NCBI RefSeq assembly: GCF_000247815.1
Contig: NC_021676.1
Coordinates: 20,412,880 to 20,476,879 of the forward strand
Direction of reading: 5' to 3'
Origin: Ficedula albicollis
Lineage: Eukaryota > Chordata > Aves > Passeriformes > Muscicapidae
Length of the DNA stretch: 64,000 nt
A program made the position numbers and the translations under genes. The notes below the pieces were generated by a model. It had not been told where the DNA came from. It saw only the letters and a list, made by a program, of their open reading frames with translations, and made no database searches. Below are positions 56,640-64,000 of this stretch, one piece after another. Positions within the stretch are counted from its first letter, which is position 1. Every line of letters starts with the position of its first letter.

Positions 56640-58311
56640 CTGAGATCCCAGGCTCCGGGCAGCGCCGAGGAGCTGCGCTGTCTGCAGATGCTCAATCAGC
56701 AGCCCGAGGGCTCCAGCCTGGAGGAGCTGAGCGGCAGCCAGGGCTGCCTCAAGCTGGCCAGCACCATCAAAGCCTACGTGGCCCGGGCAGTGCCGAGGAG
56801 CTGCGCTGTCTGCAGATGCTCAATCAGCAGCCCGAGGGCTCCAGCCTGGAGGAGCTGAGCGGCAGCCAGGGCTGCCTCAAGCTGGCCAGCACCATCAAAG
56901 CCTACGTGGCCACGGTGAGCCCGGGACCAGGGCAGGGTGGGGGAGCTCCTGGGTGTCCCCGTGCCTCAGTTTCCCCATCCTCACTGGAGTGGTGGAGGTG
57001 GGATGGTTCAAGGTGGGAGTGGGATTTGAGCCCTCCACAGTGAGGAGGTGGTGGAGCCCAGAGCCAGCCTGACAGGGAAGGGGATGGAGGCTTGGAGGGA
57101 CCCAAGCCACCTTTAACCAGGGAATTTTCTCTTCTCTGTGGCACAGGTGACCGAGAACATCATCCGCAGGAATGCTGTGAAGGGTGAGTCCCTCCCGGGC
57201 TGCAGCCAGAGCTGATCCACTCCTGGGGCTGCTGTGAGCTGGGGCAGGAGCAGGGAGAGCAGGATTGTCCCTTGCACAGGTTCTGGGAAGGGGCTGGGGC
57301 ACAGCCACGTCCCTTTGCCCCGGGCACCGGGGCCGTGGCACACACAGTGTGCTGGTTGATGATTGATGAGACATTTCCACCCCTCAGTAACCTTTTGCTC
57401 TGCTGGGTCAGTGGGGCATTCCCTGCCCTGCCAGGTGTCCCCAGGCTGTCCTCACAGCACCTGTCCCTTTCCTGCAGAGGCCTGGCAGAGCTACTACAAC
57501 ACCTCCGAGGGGCAACTTCCTCCAAAAACAGCTGGGAAAGCCTCGGCACATCTCACGCTGCGGCCACAGAGCCTGGCTGAGGATGGTGAGTGGGGAAACC
57601 CCTCTGGGGGATCTCCAGATGGGAGCAGGGGGGAGATCAAAGGGCAGGGGACTGGGATGGGTGGGTGGCTGATGGGGAGAGGTGTGAAGGAGCCAGTGTG
57701 AGCCTGGCTCAGGATGGTGAGTGGGGAAACCCCTCTGGGGGATCTCCAGATGGGAGCAGGGGGGAGATCAAAGGGCAGGGGACTGGGATGGGTGGGTGGC
57801 TGATGGGGAGAGGCGTGAAGGAGCCAGTGTGAGCCTGGCAGCCCCCCAGTGTGAGGGGTTGCTGAGGCTCCTTCCCGGCCCCAGACTAGGTCAGTTCCTA
57901 AGAAGCAAGGACAGAGTAAAAGATTACAAAAGAGGCTCTTTGCCCTTTCTGGGGATTCGAGGATTATTTCATGATGGCGAGGTGACGGGACAGAGATCTT
58001 TTCTAAGAGGGGGACGGGGGGGGAGAACCGGCATGCTGCCAATAGGATAAAAACAAAGGGGAATGGTCAAACCGGTGGGACAAACCACTGGTACCACAGC
58101 CTGAGTGCCGTCCCTCCCGCAGGACACCCGCCGCGCCCCGGGAACCTGTCGCAGTCGTGCCGCCACGCGCTGCGGCACTGGGGGCACGGCGGGCTGCGCT
58201 CCCACCTGCACAACATGAGCTACGGCGCCGGCCGGCTGCGCGTGGAGCAGCCGGGCAAGTACTACGTCTATTCCCAGATCTATTTCCGCTACCCCGGCGC
58301 CGGCGGCGACT

Positions 58312-58393
<82 letters not shown>

Positions 58394-58603
58394 CCGGCGC
58401 ACGGGCCGCCGCTGCTGCTGCTCAAGGGCGTGGGCACCAAGTGCTGGGCGCCCGCGGCTCAGTACGGGCTGCACGCGCTCTACCAGGGCGGCCTCTTCGA
58501 GCTGCGGGCCGGCGACGAGCTCTTCGTGTCCGTCTCCTCGCTGGCCATCGACCCCCACGACGCTGCGGCCACTTATTTCGGGGCCTTTCGGCTGGAGCTG
58601 TGA
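56640..58603 (+). CDS. TNFSF10L: TRAIL-like TNF ligand (TNFSF10-like), partial and disrupted
   Basis: Type II TNF-family death ligand of the TRAIL branch. Exons seen: 56640-56914, 57147-57183, 57478-57585 and 58123-58603 (stop 58601-58603). The stalk exon gives SAEELRCLQMLNQQ and STIKAYVA, then VTENIIRRNAVK. The TNF homology domain shows LSQSCRHALRHW, GKYYVYSQIYFRYP, YQGGLFELRAGDELFVSVS and YFGAFRLEL. The Cys in GTKCWAPAAQYGL is at the position of TRAIL's zinc-binding Cys, which points to TRAIL rather than other TNF ligands. Problems: a 128-bp internal duplication shifts the frame of the stalk exon; poly-G tract 14 replaces the strands between YFRYPGAGGDS and QPAHGPPLLLLK; the cytoplasmic/transmembrane first exon was not found. 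These are more likely assembly errors than a true pseudogene, because every other position reads cleanly. The symbol is an assignment by family only. Confidence 0.85.
56655..56910 (+). repeat. 128-bp tandem duplication inside the TRAIL-like stalk exon
   Basis: 56655-56782 and 56783-56910 repeat almost perfectly (ccgggcagcgccgagg versus ccgggcagtgccgagg). Since 128 is not a multiple of three, the two copies read in different frames; only the second connects to the donor at 56915. Confidence 0.93.
57571..57832 (+). repeat. 131-bp tandem duplication carrying a splice donor
   Basis: The end of exon 57478-57585, its donor and intron start (gcctggctgaggatggtgag) are repeated at 57702 with one change in the exon part. 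A second, equally good donor therefore exists at about 57717. Confidence 0.92.
57833..58122. other. Intron before the TNF-domain exon
   Basis: A unique, A/G-rich insert-like stretch at about 57885-58080 differs in composition from its surroundings and may be a transposon remnant. Nothing more specific was recognised. Confidence 0.35.
58313..58390 (+). other. Poly-G tract 14 (78 bp) inside the TNF-domain exon
   Basis: The reading frame before the run (…YPGAGGDS) and after it (QPAHGPP…) differ, and the TRAIL strands expected between them are absent. The run therefore stands in place of real coding sequence. Confidence 0.93.
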
Positions 58604-59421
58604 GCCCCCAGCTGGCCCCGCGTGGCTCCTGTCGCTGTGCTGGCCCTCCCGCGGAGGGACGAGCCAGGAGGGACACGGGGGTGGCTGCTGCGCCCGGTGC
58701 CACCCTCGGCCACGAGGCAGCACCTGCAGGGGACATGCACGTGCCAGCCCTGGGGACACAGCAGCTCCCTGCAGCAGGAAAGGCACCAGGGCCACATCTC
58801 AAAGTGTCCCCACAGTGACACCCATGAGCCTGACCCCCACCTGGGCGGGGCTGTGGTGCCAGGATCTGGGGCTGGAAGCACCCCCGGGGCAGGGCTGGCA
58901 CCTCTGGCACAGCAGTGACACCCCTGGGGCACACGGTGAGGGCATGGGGCAGGTCCAGGGAGGGAGCGAAGGAGTTTCAGTTTGGGAGATGAAAACCTGG
59001 GGCAGCACCAGGCCTGGCTGCAGGGAGGGCAAAGGGCAGGACAGTGAGGCCGCCAGTCCTGGCACCACAGCTGGCACGTGGCGCTGGGGCACGTGGGGAC
59101 CAAACCAGGCTGCGCAGGAGCAGGAGCTCAGCACAGCTGCTGACCAAGCACCTCTTCCTGTGGGGTTTTGTCCCCCCCCAGTCTCATGGACAGCACAGCC
59201 CCCTGCTCTGGGTGAGCCTGGTGGTGTCACAGCAGGACCTTGGAGGGACCAAACCAGCCCTGGGGTGATGGAGGCCAAAGGTGGCTCCAGGCAGGGCCCA
59301 GCTGGCTCAGCCCATGGGCACTGGGTGGGCACAGCCCCCTTTTCTAACTCCCCCTGTACTCTCTGTATCCTGCTAAGCCTGGGGGGATTTACAGACAGGT
59401 GTGGGCTCCCAGGGAGGATGG

Positions 59422-59427
59422 AATAAA
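59422..59427 (+). promoter_or_regulatory. Polyadenylation signal AATAAA of the TRAIL-like gene
   Basis: AATAAA 820 bp after the stop codon. The intervening 3' UTR (58604-59421) contains no other recognised feature. Confidence 0.55.
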
Positions 59428-59429
59428 TC

Positions 59430-60216
59430 CTTGTACTCCAGCACAGGTCTGGCCCTTGGCACCCAGGATGGACCCAGAGCCAGAGCTGGGGGGGGACAAA
59501 ATCCATTCCAAAAACCATCCCCTTTCTTTCACCTCTCATCCCCCCTCCTGCTGTCACCTTGGTGACCCACAACAGGGCTCTTGGCATCCTCAAACACCCC
59601 TGAGAGCACTGAGCTGATCCCACCCCTGGGGCAGCCATGGGGAGCAGGGCTGAGCCAGCAGAGCTGCAGGAAATGCAGCAGGTGGCTGCAAGATTTCCTT
59701 TGGGAGGGAGCTGAAGGTGGACACAGGCAGTGGAGCCAGCAGAGGTTGTGTCTGCCATGGAGGAAGCAGGGAAAGCAGAGAGCAGGAGAGCTGGGCTCAG
59801 TGCCCAGCTGATTTCCTGGAAAGGAGAGGGCTCGTGGGTGGGTGCACGGGGAAAGGAGAGCTCCAGCAGCATCAGGGCAAAGAGCAGCCTCGCCCTGTCT
59901 GAGAGGGCCCAGCTGGAATTCCTGACTCTGAGGAACTGGCACAGGCTCCCCCAGCAGCCTCAGCCCCCCTGGACACCCCCAGCCTGGCCAGTGCTCCCAC
60001 CTGGACAAGAGGATCAGGAGGAGAAGCCAGCAGTGAAAACCCACAAAAACTGCCTGTGCCAGCACTGCCTGTCCCAGGACATGCTCCAGGAGAGAAAGAA
60101 CAAAGCGGGGAAAGACCTGCATGAGGACACACCTCTTTTCTCTGACTGAGGAAACTAAATCTGCTGCACAAATGGAGCAAAGTACTGATACAGCTTTTCT
60201 GTTATTGTTAAAATTG
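59430..60216. other. Intergenic stretch with an unassigned 139-codon frame
   Basis: A plus-strand frame at 59730-60149 has a Lys/Glu/Gln-rich C-terminal half (QEDQEEKPAVKTHKNC), but no homologue is recognised and a long minus-strand frame overlaps it. It is not called as a gene. Confidence 0.3.
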
Positions 60217-60222
60217 TTTATT
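60217..60222 (-). promoter_or_regulatory. Candidate minus-strand polyadenylation signal
   Basis: TTTATT on the + strand is AATAAA on the minus strand, in an AT-rich context. It could end a minus-strand transcript that includes the exon at 63458-63557. Confidence 0.35.
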
Positions 60223-60539
60223 AGAAATTACAACTCGCTATTTTAATGAATTGCTGACAAGTTCACTGCAGCTCCTGCTAGAAAGCAAAGTCAATAATCC
60301 CTAAACCGGCTCTGCACCTCCCTCAGCCTGGGGAGAGCCACAAGAATAAACAACTCCCCATTATCCCTTCTGACCCTGTCCCCCAAAACTGAGAGCTCCA
60401 GCTCCCCAGGCAGCAGAGTGTCCTTACAGTGTCCCTGCAGTGACAACTCAGAACCTCCTGGCTCTTCCTTAACACCTTGAGCTGCAGCAGGACAGGGTCA
60501 GGAGGGATAATGGGGGGAAGTCCCTGTGGGAGAGAGGAG

Positions 60540-60705
60540 ACCCTGGCACAGGTGCCCAGAGCAGCTGTGGCTGCCCCTGGCAGTGCCCAGGGCCAGGCTG
60601 GGTGGGCTGGGAGCAGCCTGGGATGGTGGGAGCCGTCCTTGCCACGGCAGGGGTGGAACAGGATGAGTTCTATCATCCCAACCCAAACCATTGCAGAATT
60701 CTCTG
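60540..60705 (+). mobile_element. CR1 LINE 3' fragment
   Basis: Plus-oriented CR1: 'gtgcccagagcagctgtggc', 'ccagggccaggctgggtggg' and 'atcccaacccaaaccattgc'. Confidence 0.85.
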
Positions 60706-60937
60706 ACTCCCTCCTGCTCTGCCCCAGCCTGGGAGGTGGGGGGTGACTGCAGCACTCACCACATCTCCACACTGACCTGATTTCCCATGGCCTCACCCCG
60801 AGGATTCAATCCAAAGTGCTTCCTGCAGCCGCTGCCAAAGGACCCTCTTATCTCCAGTATGATGAGCTTTTACCTCAGCCCGGGGCGTTCACAGCCTGAG
60901 CCTTGTCTCTCAATAAATCCTGGGCCCAAAGGCTCCT

Positions 60938-60958
60938 TTTTTTTTTTTTTTTTTTTTC
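60938..60958. repeat. T homopolymer, about 21 bp
   Basis: A T run follows an AATAAA at about 60911 on the + strand. Confidence 0.8.
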
Positions 60959-61097
60959 CCTCTTTGTTGTTATGACCCAGCTCATTGCTACCTCCAGCTC
61001 TCCATCCCTGCCCAGACACGATCTCGTTTCACTTTCAAGTCCCCAGCCTGGCCCGAGTTCACAGTGGGGAGAGGAAATCCACGTCAGCAGGGCAGGA

Positions 61098-61165
61098 AAT
61101 CATTCCCTGGGCCACTGTAAATAAAGCACACAAAGAATCATTCCCTGGGCCACTGCAAATAAAGC
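61098..61165. repeat. 32-bp tandem duplication carrying AATAAA
   Basis: 'aatcattccctgggccactg' followed by AAATAAAGCAC occurs twice. Each copy holds an AATAAA, but no plus-strand gene ends here. Confidence 0.8.
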
Positions 61166-61277
61166 ACAGAGAGAGAGGCAGTGGGGTGGGTGTGAGCCCA
61201 GCAGTGCCCCACTCTGCCCCAGGGCTCCTCACCAGCACTGCTACCCCAGGCAGGAATCCAGCCTGAAAAAAGGGGGA

Positions 61278-61388
61278 AACAAAACAGAAATCTTTTTTTC
61301 CTACAGCACAAAGGATTCATGGAGCTGTGGGATCAAAACAGAAACCTTTTTTTCCTACAGCACAAAGGATTCATGGAGCTGTGGGATG
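61278..61388. repeat. ~58-bp tandem duplication
   Basis: Two copies containing 'cctacagcacaaaggattca' and tggagctgtgggat. Confidence 0.85.
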
Positions 61389-61437
61389 CTCCTTAAGCCC
61401 TGGGAAAACAGGAATGCTGTGAATGAGCAGGGAGAGC

Positions 61438-61470
61438 CTCGCTCAGCTCAGCTCAGCTCAGCTCAGCTCA
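61438..61470. repeat. (cagct)n pentamer
   Basis: Six CAGCT units. Confidence 0.85.
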
Positions 61471-61477
61471 TCCCTTG

Positions 61478-61560
61478 CAGAATCCCAGATGCTTTGCTTT
61501 GGGTGGGAAGGACCTTTAAATCCACTTAGTGCAATCCCATCCCAGCTGTGCCACTCCCAG
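61478..61560 (-). mobile_element. CR1 LINE 3' tail
   Basis: Minus-oriented: 'tttgggtgggaaggaccttt' followed by 'caatcccatcccagctgtgc'. Confidence 0.7.
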
Positions 61561-61683
61561 CCCCTTCCCCTCGGCCCCGCCGAGACCCCGGAGGGAAGAA
61601 AGGATTTCTCTCCTCTGCAGGGAGAGCCCCGGCTGTGGCAGAGCCGGAGGCAGCAGTGGGGTCGTTCCCTCGGTTCCCTCTCG

Positions 61684-61797
61684 GGCTCAGCACCCCCAAA
61701 ATGGGCTCAGCACCCCCAAACCGGGCTCAGCACCCCCAAACTGGGCTCAGCAGCCCCAAACCGGGCTCAGCAGCCCCAAAATGGGCTCAGCACCCCG
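61684..61797. repeat. ~19-bp minisatellite 'gggctcagcacccccaaa'
   Basis: Six copies, alternating 'cagcaccccc' and 'cagcagcccc'. Confidence 0.9.
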
Positions 61798-61971
61798 TTA
61801 GGCAGAGCAAGCTGCACTCAAAGCTGGCTGAGCCAGCTCCAGCCTCCTGCACCACTCACACCCAGCTTTTTCCTTTTATTCCCCCATGAAACAAGCTGGA
61901 GGCAGCGGGAAAAAAGAATTCCACTTCAAAGGAAAATCCCTCGTTTTGTGTGCTGCTCAAAGCCCTGCACT

Positions 61972-62075
61972 ATTGCACAGAACCACGGAATCAGGCTGGT
62001 TTGGGGTGGGACCTTAGAGGTCAAAGTCAGCTCCTCCCAGTCCCGTCCTGCCCTTCCAGGATCCCTCAGCCCTGG
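61972..62075 (-). mobile_element. CR1 LINE 3' fragment
   Basis: Minus-oriented: 'accacggaatcaggctggtt' and 'gggtgggaccttagaggtca'. Confidence 0.75.
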
Positions 62076-62524
62076 CCCCAGGGAGGTCCCCAAAACCACG
62101 GGCCATAAATGGGATATTGCAGCCCCCAGGTGCCTCGAGGTCCCCCCTGCTGCGGATGGATCTCTCCGGCTCTGTCTGCACCCCCATGTGCCAACGGGAG
62201 CACCGGGCTCCTCCTGGAGTGAAGCAGCGGAAGAGCAGGAGCTGGGCAGGGCAAAGCTCTGCTCAGGAGCTGAAATTCGGCAGAGGAAAAAAATCCTGCC
62301 TGAAAGTGAGCCTGCCTAAAGCCCTGCTGGGCTTCTCCTGCCCTTCCTGGACAGGACTGTCTCCCACTGAAAGAACCATCTGTGACACTGACACAGCAGC
62401 TGAGCAGAGAGAGAGGAGCTGCTGGGCAGCTGCTTCCTCCCTGGGCTCCCATTTCCATTGCAGAGCAGCTGCAATTCCCTCTGAAATTCCCCCTGCCAGC
62501 TGCAATTCCCTCTGCAATTCCCCC

Positions 62525-63422
62525 TGACAGCTGCAATGGGATGTTTCATCTGGGATTTACATCTGGTATATTCCAGCTGGGATTTACATCTGGGATTTTC
62601 CATCTGGGATATTCCATCTGGGATGTTTCATCTGGGATTTACATCTGGTATATTCCAGCTGGGATTTACATCTGGGATTTTCCATCTGGGATATTCCATC
62701 TGGGATGTTTCATCTGGGATTTACATCTGGTATATTCCAGCTGGTGATTTCCAGCTGGGATTTCCATCTGGGATATTCCATCTGGGATGTTTCATCTGGG
62801 ATTTACATCTGGGATATTCCAGCTGGGATTTTCCATCTGGGATATTCCATCTGGGATGTTTCATCTGGGATTTACATCTGGGATATTCCAGCTGGGATTT
62901 TCCATCTGGGATATTCCATCTGGGATGTTTCATCTGGGATTTACATCTGGGATATTCCAGCTGGGATTTTCCATCTGGGATATTCCATCTGGGATGTTTC
63001 ATCTGGGATTTACATCTGGGATATTCCAGCTGGGATTTTCCATCTGGGATATTCCATCTGGGATGTTTCATCTGGGATTTACATCTGGGATATTCCAGCT
63101 GGGATTTTCCATCTGGGATATTCCATCTGGGATGTTTCATCTGGGATTTACATCTGGGATATTCTATATTCCAGATGGGATTTCCATCTGGGATTTCCAT
63201 CTGGGATTTTCCATCTGGGATATTCCAGCTGGGATTTCCATCTGGGATATTCCATCTGGGATGTTTCATCTGGGATTTACATCTGGGATATTCCAGCTGG
63301 GATTTACATCTGGGATATTCCAGCTGGGATTTTCCATCTGGGATATTCCATCTGGGATGTTTCATCTGGGATTTACATCTGGGATATTCCAGCTGGGATT
63401 TACATCTGGGACCACCTGGGAT
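62525..63422. repeat. ctgggat minisatellite with a 69- or 82-bp higher-order unit
   Basis: A basic 13- to 14-bp unit (ccatctgggatatt) is arranged in a higher-order unit marked by gatgtttcatctgggattta. The spacing is 82 bp for the first units (62540-62786) and 69 bp after that, showing loss or gain of one basic unit. Confidence 0.93.
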
Positions 63423-63457
63423 AACCCTGCACACAGGTTTCCCTTCTGGCACCTTAC

Positions 63458-63557
63458 CTTGGCACTGGGCTGCTGCAGCCTTCCCACCAGGAGAGGAATC
63501 TGCTCATGGGTCATGGATCTAATTGAGGCAGGACCACATTTCTCAGCTGGGAGCCTC
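63458..63557 (-). CDS. Candidate coding exon of an unrecognised minus-strand gene
   Basis: On the minus strand a long pyrimidine tract and AG acceptor precede 63557, and a strong AAG/GTAAGG donor follows 63458. The 100-nt exon has an ATG in reasonable context, opening MTHEQIPLLVGRLQQPSAK to the donor in phase 0; alternatively the frame is open from the acceptor and the exon is internal. The product is not recognised. Other exons would lie left of it, among repeats, or beyond the right edge. Confidence 0.4.
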
Positions 63558-64000
63558 CTGAGGATGGGAAGGTGAGGAGAGAATAGAAAAGCTTTGTGTT
63601 TCTGGTGTCCCAGGTGTGCCAGCGTGTACAGGACAGGAATTCCCAGGATGGAATTCTTCTCCCAGGGGACTGGGAGAAGGCAGCTTCTTCCCTGCCCTCC
63701 AAACACAACAAGAAAAAGGCATTTCAAAGCCAAGCTGCTGCTGGCATGGGCTGAGGCAGCACGTGCAGAATTCCAACCATCTCCTGCTGTACAAAACCAC
63801 CACAGACCAGTCCAGGCATTTATTTTCCAAGCAGAAGGAACTGGATCCATCGGTGACATCTCAGGTTGAGCTGTACAAGCATTGAGACATCAGGTGGAAG
63901 CAGCAGAGCAGGGACTGGCTGCTGGATGGCTTTGGGAGATCAGGAATCTGCCTTTTGCTCCTTGCAAAGACAAGGAATTTCTAACAGAGAGACTTTGAGG
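63558..64000. other. Right edge of the window, no feature recognised
   Basis: Unique sequence. On the minus strand it would be the intron or upstream region of the candidate exon at 63458-63557. Confidence 0.4.

Noticed and set aside
56640..58603. Ectodysplasin (EDA) as the identity of the TNF ligand
   Set aside because: No collagen-like repeats are present, and the stalk and the Cys in KCW match TRAIL rather than EDA.
59730..60149. 139-codon plus frame ending HEDTPLFSD
   Set aside because: Longest non-repeat frame outside the called genes, but no recognised family, no splice context, and an overlapping minus frame of 197 codons. Left as unassigned.

Overview
This is vertebrate nuclear DNA, almost certainly from a bird and probably a passerine. 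Genes are split by GT/AG introns, and about fourteen short fragments look like the 3' end of CR1 LINEs, with the avian-style tail that reads roughly 'aaggtcccttccaacccaaacca'. The window is GC-rich and unusually dense in minisatellites, and it holds a 0.75 kb degenerate TTAGGG block, so a subtelomeric or microchromosome-like setting is likely. No bacterial, plasmid or CRISPR features were seen.

Layout. 1-18.4 kb has no gene I can support: minisatellites, the interstitial telomeric block, an LTR-like segment, a 50-bp x 22 array, a 57-bp x ~35 array and a 1.1 kb tandem duplication. 18.46-24.43 kb (+) is a complete seven-exon TMLHE (trimethyllysine dioxygenase, first step of carnitine synthesis; 418 residues predicted, iron ligands H239/D241/H386). 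28.3-40.9 kb (+) is a ten-exon immunoglobulin-superfamily gene that I cannot name: signal peptide, disulfide-less V-type domain, C2 domain, five one-helix-per-exon membrane segments and a short tail (423 residues predicted). 41.2-45.2 kb (-) is a convergent, partial, single-pass Ig receptor whose C2 exon is 270 nt, the same as its neighbour's, so the two are probably paralogues. 56.6-58.6 kb (+) is a partial, damaged TRAIL-like TNF ligand (TNFSF10-like). A lone candidate exon of an unknown gene lies at 63.5 kb (-).

Assembly quality dominates the reading. Fourteen pure G tracts (78 to 1,334 bp, about 6.6 kb in all) break the sequence, all G on the + strand and never C. Two sit inside conserved coding exons, and two are flanked by near-identical copies of the same exon-bearing sequence. 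I read them as sequencing or gap-filling artefacts, with false duplications around some of them. Many long open frames in the window are only translations of minisatellites or poly-G and are not genes.

How the genes relate: TMLHE is a housekeeping mitochondrial enzyme. The two Ig genes form a convergent receptor-like pair, and the TRAIL-like ligand lies 11 kb beyond them, so the right half looks like a small immune-type cluster. That functional grouping is inference.
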